Shown here piece by piece: positions 13,176-25,700 of a stretch of 64,000 bases of DNA; position 1 is the first letter of the stretch; each line of letters begins with the position of its first letter. Position numbers and translations under genes: made by a program. The notes below the pieces were generated by a model. The model was given only the letters and a program-made list of their open reading frames with translations, was not told where the DNA came from and ran no database searches. The stretch lies in NCBI GenBank assembly GCA_963969395.1, contig OZ017795.1:18228001-18292000 (forward strand), in the 5' to 3' direction. The stretch comes from Pseudoscleropodium purum. Taxonomy: Eukaryota; Streptophyta; Bryopsida; Hypnales; Brachytheciaceae.

Positions 13176-15300
13176 TTTTTCATTTTTTATGGGGTGCCAA
13201 AGTGGCGATCTAAAATTTTTTAGTGGTGCTTCAAATTTCAACATTTATTCACATATTGGATAGAAAATATCACATTAGTATATATTACATGTCCACAATT
13301 CTATTTTCATTTACAATTTGATGATTTCATCCAAGATTTTTTTAATTTGAAGCTATTTGGTGAAAAACTTCACATTTTGTTGCCATTTTTTAGCCAAATT
13401 AATTTTTTTTGGGTGCAATTTGGCACTAGAAAGCCAAAAAAACAAACCCTTGGAAGGAATGTGACAATTCTTTATTACAAAGTCTACTTCCTAAAGGAGG
13501 CATCAAAGATGGAATTTGCCATCTAAGTCCATGAGGCTTAAATAGTTGAGCCATTTCCAACAAATACTTCATTCAAGCCTATCTTTCAAATTGGAGTTAC
13601 CCTTCTTTACTACTTCATTTCTAAAACTAATGGAAGATGTACTAAACATGTATCTACTCCAATGCTCTTTAAATAACTTAAGTTAGATATTGGAGTTTTT
13701 TATTTATTTAAGGATACTTTTAGAGTACATCGGTTAAAAATTCATAACTAATTCTAATAGAGTACAAAAAATATGAATCAAAATGAAGTTAGATGTGGTC
13801 TCTACTTGTCTTCGAAGGAAAATTGACTAAAAAATGTTCTCAAATATGTAACTTTTTTGAGAACATGAATCAACAATTCATATTGGACGACTCAAATTCA
13901 ATCTCATTCCAATGTGTGCCCCTTCTTATTAGATCTGATCTCCCTGTTTTCCATCCTAATGTCATGAAAATTGTATTCTAATGACATGGTAAGTAGAAAA
14001 TGGGGGCTAAAAAGTTTTTTTTGGATTGCAACAAGATAATTTTATGAATACAAGTTGACCAAAATACTCATGGAATATTCTATAATATATAATTATTTTA
14101 TTTTATTTTTATTAATCCTACAAGTCTAAATATGTGCATAAATAGAAAGAAACAATGATTTATTAGAAGATTTGGGGTGGGGGGTTGGGAGGGTCATCTT
14201 AGGCTTGTTTTTGGTACTATTCCCCTACTAGTTAAAGAATTGTTTCTGTTAGAACTTTTTTATTTAAAAAAAATTGATTTTTTTAAATTTTTTTATATGA
14301 CATGGTAGTTGTTATGCCACATTAGATAGCTTGTTGCAACGAATTTCTATAGTCTAAGAATTTGGAGGAACTCACAACCCTCTAAAGAAGCTAAATCTCT
14401 TCTAATGAGCTATCTTTCCTTACAAGGATTCATTATAGAGCCACCATTCTATTGAAACTTATGTGGTTGTTCTTAGTGGTGATTTTGTTGCCTTACAGAT
14501 TTAGAGTTTAAGGAAAACAATCCAAATGTTGTAAGTCATCCAATTTGAACATTTATTGGACCTTCCCATTTATGTTGGTCACCCACCTATTACCACAATC
14601 TTAGCGCCCCTTTAGCATCATGACTATACACTTGGAGAGGAGACATATTACTTAATGTGTTAGTCTAGTCACGCTTTACTGATTTAATCTCACCAAACTT
14701 TCAAAATTCACAAAAATTAATTTCTTGAGAGAATGTCTTGATTTTGTAGGATGCTAAACTTGTCAATTGAAGTGGGCCCAACAATGCACCCCAAAGTGGT
14801 AGTTTATGACACATATTGCCACTATGACAAAGAGAATTTTATATTTTGTAAGGTGATCATGAAAAAAAAATCCTTTATTTTATACCATGTCATTACAAAA
14901 GTTTTAAAGGGCTTCTAACTTTTGATTTTCGGCACCCTCCATAGTGCAATTACAGGAATAATTAAAAAAATATTTTAAATTTTAAATGTAAAAAAAAATA
15001 GTCAATCTGGCATGCTGCTAATGTGGTGCTGATGTGGCACATCAGATTTCAAATTTTAAAACATAGGAAATAATTAAATTTTTTTTTCCTAATTGCACCA
15101 CAGTAGTGCCAAACTGGCAGCCTTTTGGAGGCCTCAAAACTTTCATAATGTATTTCTCTATTTTCCACCTTTCCTAGCTAATTTAGGGCCTCTAATATTC
15201 CAAAATTCACAAATTTTATCATGTGTGGAAAATGAAAAAAATTAGTGCATTCCTCATGGATAAATTCACTTTGTTGGGCCCAATTCTTAGGACAAATTTA
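13176..15300. other. AT-rich intergenic DNA, no gene seen
   Basis: Low-complexity AT-rich sequence with A, T and G runs (for example a G-rich run near 14176-14190). There are no paired element ends and no credible exons. Confidence 0.5.
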
Positions 15301-16770
15301 GCATCTTGCCTTTATTGATTATATTCAAAGGACAAAGACCATGGCATAGACTTTGGTTTCAGAGTTTCCAAATCCTATCTACAACCACATTCATACTATA
15401 CAACACGATTAGGGTTTAGTTGGAATAGAGATGTGGGATCAGACTGGTCAATAATTCAATCTACGCCACAGCTTCACGGTTACACGGTTCTTGTTGTTCT
15501 TGTTCTACTTGCAAATGACTTTCTCTCAAACTTTACAATCTTGGAAAAATATGTGAGTTGACAAACAGCTTCTCCAAGATACCTAGATAGCAAATCCAAT
15601 CCAGGCGGTAATAGGCAGTAGGCTGCTCTACGTTAGGTACCACCTTTCAACTTCTCCCTGCAGCGATCCAAGTGGCAGTCAGTCCTTGCTTTGCGAAACC
15701 TCCGCAATTCAGCTGAAATTCCTTGAAACAATCAGCGCCCAGTCTCCATCAGGTAGGATTGGTAGCAGGCGTCACTAGCAGCGTCACACATCGTATTATG
15801 TGATCACATTCAATGCTTTCACATGTAATTTCATCCTATTTATAAGCTACACGGGTACCGTACGAGTGTACAATTCTTCGAAAGGGCGGAAGAACCGAAG
15901 ACAACCAAAGAAAACCAAAGAAAAGCGAAGAAAACCGACTCCGAACTCAACTGACTCACTCTCTCCGAGGACAACCAACCGCATCATTCATCAGCCCGTC
16001 CATCCTGTGAACGAAGACTCCAGTGCTGGACCAAGGTTCTTCTCGAGCGATTTTTCGCTGAAAAGTGACGAAGTTTTGTTCCAAGGAATGTTTAGGCGAG
16101 ATATATTTGCTTCCACAGTGCATGAAATCCCCAAATACAACCGAGGTGTCGCTTTATTTTGGATGGATGTACACTCTTTTGGATGAATAACTAAGATTCC
16201 ATCTGTCCATATATTGTAAGTTTCATCCATTTTCATGGATGTGAATAGCTTCATCACTTTCTGCACTGCCTACTTAAGCTTATAACAAATGACAAAAAAA
16301 AACCTAAAGTGTGCTGGACTGAGTGTCTTTGCAGCAGAATATGGTTGGCCCACTGCAACTGAGCTTTATCCCAGTCACAGCCATTCTTGGGTCTATCCCT
16401 TCAGCATATTCTACTTACTCAAGGCCGAGTCCCTCAAGCTGATTTCCGTTTCAGTTCACGAGTCCTCCTCCCCGCCCAGCTTATTAGCTTACTTTATGCC
16501 GCCGTCATATTAGAATGCTGCTGCCAAGTACAATCAGCTTTTACTTACATCAAACTTGCAAACGACAGACGGATCCCCGGAGACTTCAGTTGGAATCTTG
16601 CTTCTGAATTGCTTTGCACCAGTGAAAGTCACTCTACGCTTGAACTTTATCTTACCAAACTCAAGCACCCACCCTGCCTAGGCTTCTAGAGTGACATGTA
16701 TCGGTAGTGTGCTCTCAACGTAGGAGCTGCTGCCAAGTCAACAAGTGCGAGTTAATGTCAATTGATTTCT
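15301..16770. other. GC-balanced island with unrecognised open stretches
   Basis: Composition changes from AT-rich to balanced at about 15.3 kb and back at about 16.8 kb. Plus-strand frames at 15800-16186 and 16387-16689 and a minus-strand frame at 15991-16266 are open, but I recognise none. On the minus strand, a segment ending near 16530 reads as an open exon (with TFTGAKQFRSKIPTEVSGD) followed by a consensus donor GTAAGT. This could be a decayed gene, a captured gene fragment, or an orphan gene. Confidence 0.35.
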
Positions 16771-16777
16771 GGCATCG

Positions 16778-16933
16778 AGGTAAACTACCCCATTGTGGAT
16801 AAAATGGGAGCCAGCCCATTGTGAGCAAAATTGTAATGGTGGTGTACATTCAAGTTTGGAAATGTACACCACCATTACAATTTTGCCCAAAATGGGCTTG
16901 CTCCCATTCTACCCATAATGGGATAGTTTACCT
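16778..16933. mobile_element. Fold-back MITE, 156 bp
   Basis: The left arm starts AGGTAAACTACCCCATTGTG. The right arm is its imperfect reverse complement and ends in GTTTACCT. The arms meet at a central near-perfect palindrome: AATGTACACCACCATTAC pairs with GTAATGGTGGTGTACATT around a spacer of about nine bases. Arms of about 70 bp make the whole unit a long hairpin, a possible small-RNA source if transcribed. No clear target-site duplication was seen. Confidence 0.75.
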
Positions 16934-17138
16934 TAATACAAACATGGGCTGCATAAATTGAGTTAGGGAAGTTTTTAGAGCTATCCTAGTAATTTGCCTC
17001 CTCTTTGTAGAACAAACCATTAGAAGAGATCCACCTTTTCTATAGGGTTGCGAGTTCTTCTAGATTCCCGGATTATGAAAACTCAGTTGCAACACCTACC
17101 TGACATGGCACAACGATTGCTATGCCAGATTAAAATTT

Positions 17139-17177
<39 letters not shown>

Positions 17178-17981
17178 AACTTAAAATTTAAAATTATTAA
17201 AAAATCCTAATAGTGTACTATATTGGTTCATAGCAAGGGGAGCACACTTGAAACAACCCTCCCCTTGCCTCAACTCTCTTCTAATGAGGGTTTTTTCTAG
17301 GGCGTTGGTTGCATCCTCTCCACATCAAAATCTGCTAAAATCAAATTCTCACTAGGCATGTACTTTCCTTCAACTTCAAATTTACAAAAACTCCAATCTT
17401 GTTCTTTCAAGGACATGCTAAGTTTGAAACTAAATTCAAAATTTCATTACATTAGGTAAATATGGATGTTGGAGTAGGGAGTTGATGCCATGACCAACTC
17501 TAAAGTAATACATGCCTCGTCCAAAAAGATATCTATTTCTACTGTACCTTGAGGTCAAGTTCGACATAGCCAATTTTGAAATCATTTCTTTTTGAAGAAA
17601 ATCCCCTTCATTAGTAGCTTTTAGAATTTCTATAAATTTGTTATAGAGCAAGAAGAATATTTCATTCACTTTAGAGGTAGGGACCTCTAGCTTTATGGTC
17701 ATGTAGACATGTGTGGTATGGTAGCTTGAGTTTTGGAATTCTTCAAACTAAAAGTTTTCCAAGTGTCAAGCATGCCAATCTTTAAAACACTAATCACCAT
17801 AACAATTCCTAACTAGAAAATCATAATAAAGACTTACTTAGAACCTTGCTATTAATGTTTTTGTCTCTCCATTATAAGTACCAAAATGAGATTTTATTTT
17901 ACATTGACTGGTAGTCCATCTTCAAACCAGGATATGAAATTGATGTCTATTGAATTTAAGTATTAGAACAAATACATGGTT
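16934..17981. other. AT-rich intergenic DNA with an (ATT)n tract
   Basis: A trinucleotide ATT array occupies about 17142-17178. The minus-strand open frame 17436-17702 (88 aa) has no recognised domain and sits in AT-rich sequence, so I do not call it a gene. Confidence 0.5.
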
Positions 17982-18911
17982 TTAACCCCTAAATGGTTTT
18001 GACTATGCTTTCACCAAAATTGCTTCTAAATTGCTATTTCTAGTACATGTACCAAAATTTAGAAAAATAACATTTTTGGACACATGTAACAGTAGGATCT
18101 TGTATTAATCTTTTTTGAGAACATGTGGAAAAAATTTCGGAAATTTCCACTGTGTAGGTTGAGCATTTGAAGTAAAAAATTTCTTTTTCTTGACCCTGCA
18201 AAAATCTAGGTAGCTGCATTTATATGAAAAAATGTCCAAAATGGTTGCAACTCTTTAGATTCATTTTTCAAGTTAAGTTTTCTACATGCTGAAAAAATTT
18301 CAAATCATTTGGAATCATACAACATATAGGAAAAAAATAGTAAGTAGAAAAGAGTAGAGAATGATTCAAAATACTAAATTGTTAACAATTTGTTTATAGA
18401 ATTGAAAAATGCCAATCCCAATGGTTATAATGTTTTAATAAACAATCTACACCTAATGTTTTTATTTCTTTTCAAAAATATTGAAAATTGAGTTAAATAA
18501 AAGACTTCAAAATTTGTCTTAAAGTAAGGATTCAATAACAACCCACAAACTCCCACAAACTAAAACTCTTCATAACTTTTGACTCATTGATCAAAATGAA
18601 ATGATTCAATTCTTTTCAAGTATATAAAAATCTAGAGAATCAATTTCAAATTTTAATTTCTTAAAAAAATAATTTCTTATTTAGTTTTTTTTGTTGCCCA
18701 AGCTGCCCATCCAACATAGAAAAGTACATATCATACAATAACTTCTTAACTATGTAGTCAAAAGCTATGAAAATTGTTTGGCCTTAAAGCTATTCCTTGG
18801 GTACATGTTATGTTAAAATTTCAGCGAAAAAAAATAAAAACTCCATTCGTGGTGAGTTGCTGAAATTTGCTATGTTACCAAATAAACGCAGTTTGGGTGT
18901 TTAAGGGTTAA
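17982..18911 (+). mobile_element. TTAA-flanked non-autonomous element, family A copy (930 bp)
   Basis: Left terminus TTAACCCCTAAATGG; right terminus GTTTAAGGGTTAA; outer TTAA at 17982-17985 and 18908-18911. The interior matches the copy at 47507-48429 in the same orientation: the CTATTTCTAGT block, the TAGGATCTTGTAT block and AAAAGCTATGAAAATT. It also matches the 1348 and 39687 copies as reverse complement. It is non-coding: AT-rich and without a transposase-like frame. Confidence 0.7.
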
Positions 18912-19674
18912 ATAATGAATTTCTTACATTTATAAAGCATTCACCTTGGTACTTTTATTATTTTTCATTTTTCATTTTTCATGGGGTTCTTTTTCTAAGA
19001 TTCAAATTATTTTCATCAATCTTTTCTACACTTTCCAAATATGTCAGGATAGAATTTCTAAAAATTTCATCGTAGGCCATATTCATTTATTTTCATTTTA
19101 TTTTTTAACAAATCTGACTCGAGCGTAGGGTAATGATTTGGGGTTATAATTAACCTTGGAGTTGAAATAGCAAGCAACTAAAATTTGACAATTTTATGCA
19201 AGTGGCATCTAAATACTCATCTTTTATTTTGGCACACTAGATGGTTGTTGGTCCTACCATTTTTTTAATCTAATTTTGGATCTTTCATTTTCACATTTCA
19301 ACTACATATTTTTCCAAAAGAATTTTCTAACAATGAAATAACTAGTAATTCTTTCTAAACATTGGGCAATGTAGACTAGAAAAATATTCTCCAAAAAAAC
19401 CACAACTAGTCAAATTGGTCACACATGCCTTCTCATGGGTCTTTTCTCTAATCTATACATCCTATGTTTTTATTAATGTGGTATTGTAATTTGGTAGTTC
19501 GTAGCAAATACTACACTCATTGATTTGGCCAAATTCAATATTTCTATAAAAAAAAAAATGCAATTAGGCATAATAACAATATTAAACAATGTATAAGGGT
19601 CCCAAACACAATTATTGATTCAAGATTATAGTCTCAAAATAAAGAGTTTTCCTCTAAGTGAGACAAAGATACTA
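18912..19674. other. AT-rich intergenic DNA, no gene seen
   Basis: No exon-like sequence and no paired element ends were found. Confidence 0.5.
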
Positions 19675-19806
19675 CAATAGTAGAAACATGGTTTGCATAG
19701 GTTAAGCTTTAAAACTCATACTCATTTGAACTTGTCATTTTATGACATATTAAACCAAGTGACGGGCTTAAAGCCTTTGTCTATGTAAACCATGTTTCTA
19801 CTAGTG
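19675..19806. mobile_element. CACTA-type MITE, 132 bp
   Basis: The right terminus, read inward, begins CACTAGTAGAAACATGG. The left terminus begins CAATAGTAGAAACATGG. The two inverted ends agree at 24 of 26 positions. CACTA at the tip is typical of the CMC/En-Spm superfamily. A three-base target duplication was not evident, and the left tip carries C to A at its third base. Confidence 0.65.
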
Positions 19807-20993
19807 AGAATATAGGTCACTTCATTTTTTGAGAGAGCATTCTTTCTTAGATACTTAGACTTGCTTCAAGTTTAGTAAGCCCCTTCTAATAGATTTATTA
19901 AACTTGATATTGTAATTAATGTGCATCAAAGACTAGTAGCAAATCCAAACAATTCTTGATAGTAGGAAGAATTGATTCATTGAGTCAATTACTAACTCTT
20001 TTGAGCTCATTGTAACAAACTATCACAATGAGCTTAAAACTCCTTTAATTAATTTTTTTCTTCTTATTTTCCCCCCCAATCCCCCCAAATAATTTAAATT
20101 AAAAAATTTTAAATTAATTTTTTTTTCAGAACCTCTTCCCTCCCCTCCCCTTCTTTGTAATTTTCAAAATCAAGTACTCTCATAATGAACATGGGATATC
20201 TGTTTTTCAAGTATGTATCCCAATATGTACATGTAGTTAGTATCCATATTTGTTTCCATATCTATATATATGTACCCATATAAGCATATCTATATGGGAG
20301 TGCATATCCATGTTCATATTAGCATATCTGTATCAGAGTTTTTTTGGAGATCAACGATTGGGGGGGGGGGCTATAAATTAATGGCCAAACTTACTGGTTC
20401 ATTCTTTTTGGTACATTGTAGGAAGAATATAAGGAATTGGAACCTTTTTTAGGCAAAATAAATAGTGGCATGAGAAGAATATAGGGCATAAGATTGTCAT
20501 TTTTGTGTGAAGTGATTACATATCTTAGTCACATCATTGAAGAATAGACAAAATTTAAACTTTAGAAAACATTATAATCCAACTAGTAGATGTGGGGATG
20601 AGGGATTGGCCCTATAAGAATGATGAGGCTAAAAAATGGTTGACAAATAACTTCTTAAATCACTATAGAAATGAAAAATGCACTTATTGGTCCACAACTC
20701 GGATTATTTTCGGTAAAGTACCTTGGTGATAGATCTCATCCTTGCATGGTTAATTCCTATGTAGAATAATATACCAACTCAAGTAGTTGGTATATTTTCC
20801 AATATGAAATGCAATTGCAAGTGTGGGTTGCATGAGTGCACAATGTAGAAAGTACCTATATATATATATGACATTGAATAAACCTCAATTCTTGAAGAAT
20901 GTGAGCTCCAATTTTTGAACCAATTAATGCATTCTTTGTTTCTACAATAAACAATCAAGTCATTCATTGGACATTTTTCTACCTCAATGTTGT
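19807..20993. other. AT-rich DNA with homopolymer runs and repeat C copy 2
   Basis: It includes C runs near 20070-20088 and a run of ten G near 20360-20370. About 20780-20990 is the reverse complement of repeat C at 2.64-2.85 kb. No gene is seen. Confidence 0.45.
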
Positions 20994-21695
20994 TTAATTC
21001 CTAAAAGACTGAGGCACATTTTGGACAAACATTGTCAAAAACTAGTAGTTTTTTAGGGTAGCAAGAAAAAAATGAATTTTTTTTTTTTTTCAAAATTCAA
21101 CTATATAAGTTTTTACTAGATTTATCTAGGAATGTGTGTAAAAAATTTTAGAAACTTTGAGCACATGGATTGAAAGATTATAACATTTGAAGTTAGGAGA
21201 AAAAGTTTTTTTCTGACCTTGCCTAATAGGCTAGCAAGCCATTAAAAGAAATTTCGGGTCTCCAAGAGATTGTGAGTAATCTAGCCTTAAGAATGCAATG
21301 AATGCAACCAATAGTGCAGTTTGACGTGGCCAAGAGAGTGCCACATCATTGCCCCCCCCCAAATTAAATTTTTTTTTCCAACTTTTTTTGCATTCTCAGA
21401 ATTAATTAGTTAATTAATTAATTAATTAATAATAATAATAATAATATTATTATAGATTTATAGGAGGAGTTTTGCACATGGTGCCCCAAATTGCCTGAGG
21501 TGCCTCAAAAGTCTAGGGCAACATAACTTTTGATTTGGACACTTGATTGAAAAAAAATTATATTTTTGACTAAGGCCGAACATGTTCATACCTTGTGTAA
21601 AAAACGTAAGAACATCCATTTTGAAATGACTTCATACACACCTATCCGAAATTGCCTGCATGCATTCAATGGTCTTTTGGTCCTTTAGGGGTAAA
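20994..21695. mobile_element. TTAA-flanked element, family A, 702 bp form
   Basis: Left end TTAATTCCTAAAAGACTGAG; right end TTTGGTCCTTTAGGGGTAAA (the last TTAA mutated to TAAA). The interior shares the family theme near 21170-21190 (GGATTGAAAGATTATAACATT). It also contains a C run, a (TTAA)n/(TAA)n microsatellite at about 21408-21455, and a stretch unlike the 920 bp copies, so it is a rearranged derivative. Confidence 0.5.
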
Positions 21696-22731
21696 GGGTT
21701 GAAATTCCAAAGTCAATCACAACCATTGCACACCTACATGCACCTCGCAAGCATACACCCGCGCAAGACAACCTCTTCCCCAACTACAGTAACTGTAGTA
21801 ACTACTACGAGTTCCGTGTTGCCCGACATAAGTTACCGTAACTCGGGCTCACCTATGAGTGAAACGTGGCCGTCACAGGCGGATCGTGTTGACGAGGTTA
21901 CGACCTGCTTGAAGGCGTTGAAGCTCTGGCTTTCGCGGCATTTGCGATCTGGTCTTAACTTCAGTTTGCTCTGATCATTAACTTCGTGTACGTGTAGCTT
22001 TAGGTCGACTTCCGACTAGTTGTGCACTTCGTTTAGTTTGGCGGAGAATGATTTGTTTCTGGTCGGTGGTGGAACGGACGTTTTTATTTATTGTGAAAGA
22101 GCTTGCCGCGTTCGGCTCACCAATTGGCAAGCGCTTTATGAAATTGATTCGATTATAATACGATTCAAGATGAGTCAGATGATGAGGGATTACTGTATAA
22201 GTTAGGTTTTCTTAGCATTGCAAAGCTTGTCTTACCTTAAGGACGATTGAGAATTGGATTTGAGGAAGCTGTTTTCTGGCATCTTCTTTGCTCTGTTTTT
22301 GTGATCCAGGTTCTGGTGATGATTGAATTTCTTGACGAGCTTTGTGAGATGGTGAGGTACGTCAGTCCGCGTTTTTCGTTTTTTTCTAGTTAGGCGTCCG
22401 TGGATGCTGCGAAGCAGCTCGAGTGCTACTTAATTCAAACTATCCGAAACGCGAACTCATGGGAGCGGAAGTTCGTAGACAAAAGCAACTGGCAGGTGGC
22501 AGCCTCTTTTTTTGTTTGACATTGGAAGGTATCAGCGCTTGGTAGACGCGGTTGCTTATAGCAAGAGACGGAGCCTTGAGGGGAAGTCGACTTCACTGGT
22601 ATCACAAACTGGTTTTAAGCGAGTGAAAGCTGGAGTTCTGGTGCTCTGTTCTGGCGATTAGATGTCGTTTTTCTCGCGAAAAAACTCTGAAAGTTGAACT
22701 GAAGGTTGAGGGAGTGATAATGCATTAGAAA
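21696..22731 (+). promoter_or_regulatory. Promoter and leader region of the SMP/C2 gene
   Basis: Sequence turns GC-balanced at the end of the TTAA element and remains so to the start codon at 22732. The open frames at 21660-21974 and 22020-22205 are unsupported. No clear TATA box or leader intron could be fixed, so the transcription start is unknown. Confidence 0.4.
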
Positions 22732-25700
22732 ATGGTCAAGCCATCGGAGAAAGTTGAGGTTCCGCCGCAGCAACCGTTGGGATGGAAGATTGTAGATTAT
22801 CTGGTGAAATGGTCTTTCATGTGCCATGCGGGGTTGGTGCTTTTGGTCGCCTGGATTGTTTCCTACATGCACCTCAACGTTGCCCTCGTCTGCGCTTTGG
22901 GCTTCATTTACCTGTATCAGGTTGATTTTTGCATCCAATTTAACTCTGTATGCGGATCGTTGTCTGGGAGAGTCTAATGGACTCCGCATTTTGAGAGAGG
23001 TCAAGAGTTTGTTGTAGTTGTGGTTGAGGGGAGGGATACTTGATTCCTAGAAATTGGAAGCCTATTCGCCAATTGGATTTCTTAGTAAGAAGGCATTCAA
23101 TTTTGTAGCTCCATCGCGGCTTATTTACGAAGTCTCGTTGAATATTTTCTTCACTGTCGTAATCTTGCTAGGGCTTTACAAATCTTGACTAATAGTCATT
23201 GACCTAGTTTGCATCGCTCTAGGTTTCCATGCCATTTTTAGGTAGACATTGACCATTCAATGCCGATCTTTTGTGAATTGTTGTCGATCTAAGTGCTATG
23301 GACGCACTTTCTTCTCAATTTTCGTTTAAATTTGATAACTGTGAAACTGGTGTCCGCTCCTCTTTTCTTCCTGACTGCAGTCGTGTGTTTCACGTTGGCA
23401 GATCGAGAGGCGACAACGACGGAAATTAAAATGGAAGATACGCCATGAAGAGAAAAGGAAGGCTAGCAAATTGAGGGTATCTTTTACTAGAGCGACTCAT
23501 ATCTCTTATTGATACAGTGCTTATGTTGTATCTCGATGGTTCCACACACTTGAAGCAATACTCATACGAACTAAATTGTGCTGAAAGTACTATGGCTTGT
23601 TACTCTGTCCTATTTCTTAAACGGCAGTCAGTCACTACACATAAATATGGACTTTATTGGTCATATAGGTCAATGGTTCCTTGTGCATTACAGAATTACC
23701 TTCTGTTGGCGATTGTTACGTAAGCTTAAAAATGTTTTATTATGTACCAATCCTTGTGGATACTCTGCTAATTGACGATTTGTATGCTCGTTTGCTTACA
23801 GCTTGCTGAAGGGGAAACTGTTCGATGGATGAATGAAGCGGTGGAAAGAGTCTGGCCAATTTTCTTAGAGAACTTTGCTTCTAAAATGCTTTTGGTGCCC
23901 CTCACCTCGTTTTTCGACCGCTTTAAGCCCTGGAGTGCGGTATGATTTTCCATTCTCATTGATCTACTAATTTTTTATCTTCCTTCAATTTTTGCCACCA
24001 TCTAGATAGCCTAGTTGGTGATTTTGGAGCTGATGTGCAGGCATGTTTCTGTGGGCTTATGGTTGTAGAAAAAAATGGTTCTCCAAAACCTCTCGCTCGG
24101 GAAGACTCCACCAACTCTGACAATGATCCGCATATTGGACACGCCTGTGGACGGTGATGACTTGGTATGCATATCCTCATCACTTGTCTGCTTCGATCTA
24201 TCTGTGATGATAACGATGCAGATCGTGAGTTGTTGACAATTACTTTCGAATAGAACCTTTTAGAAGTCGAGGAATTTCAATTGTGGTTTGTTAAGTAGAC
24301 TTTTGCTAGGGATTTTCATCTTCAAATAATTGATAATCCATCTCGTCTTGAAACATAGGGTTAGATATGACTGTCTTGGCTGTGTTTAAGGTTAGGGACT
24401 GCACAGAAGGGTATATGCACTACCAAATTGTTGTGACTACTTCGTTGGAGTAACTTTCTGCAAAGAATGTCTCTGGATAGAAAGGCTGATTTGGAAAGAT
24501 TGTCAGGCAGTTGAAGCGTCGATGGAGTGGTCGGCAGCCAAAGACATGGCTGCTGTCGTGGCAGTGAAAGTTCGACGTCGCCTTGGCTTGGGAATTTGGG
24601 CTACTTTTCACGTCTCCAAGCTGTGCCTTGAAGGCAAGGTAGTTATTAATTTGTGATTGAACCGGGAGCCGGAAACATGTGCAGAGGAACTTAAATGACG
24701 TACTGCTTTGGCATAGAATGGAACCATTCAATTCCAGGTTCTAAACTACGTGGTGTATTCTGGGATGGATAGTCTGGTGTTGAGTTAATCAATTTTTACG
24801 AGCATGATTGTAATTGTGCTTTTTAAGCCCTCTGATACTTACGAGTACTGTTTTCAGAATGATTACACGAGCCTTAATTTTGCTGGGAATGAAGCTCTGA
24901 AGGTTTCCTGAGATTTAGGCTCCCTCTGACTTCTCTTTGTTTTCTGGTGCTTCTACAGGTTAAGGTTGGTTTGAAGTTTAAGGATGGATGGCCAGTGATA
25001 GAGCGAGCACGTTTCTCTTTTGCTACGGCGCCTTATTTAGAGTTGGCCGCCTATCCAATATATAATTCTGGAGTTGATGTAACGGAACTTCCTGGCCTTG
25101 CAAGCTGGATGGTACGTTGATTCGATCGTTACATTTGTTAGTTCAATTCTCTTTTTTGATGTGCTCAGGGTAGTGGTAGTGCCTTATTTTGGGGATTTTC
25201 AAAATTGCTCAGCTTTTCTGAATATTTTCGTGTATGTTTTGGTCCTTGTGACTACTGTTATCGTTGGGTATTCTGTCTGGCTTGGTTACGGTAGGATATG
25301 TAGACGAAAGCTTCTGATTACCTTTGATATTTCACATAGTTAACATTTCTGTGAACATGCCTTTCCAGGATCGTCTAGTGGCAGATGCCTTGACACAGTC
25401 CCTGGTCGAGGTATGCTTGCGCTATATACTGAAGTTGTGGGTTTAGGCAACTTGACATTGTGATTATTCTAGAGGCTCACTTCTTTGATCATTAGAGGTT
25501 CCAGTAAATTACTAGACTGGGAATATAGTACTAGAGAAGGAAGAGTAGATTTTAATATTGTGAGCTTGGTGAATGGTGATATTGGACTTCTGAATTTGTC
25601 GAATTTTTTGGGTAAAACGCAGTGAAATTGATAAGACGTGTGAAATAGGAATAAGGCATTCTTCGGTCATGGACATTATTGTGACGAGCAACTCATCCCT

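Noticed and set aside
15800..16186. 128-codon plus-strand frame as a gene
   Set aside because: The N-terminal part is low-complexity Lys/Arg/Pro-rich, there is no recognised domain and no splice or start context, so it is only noted as part of the island.
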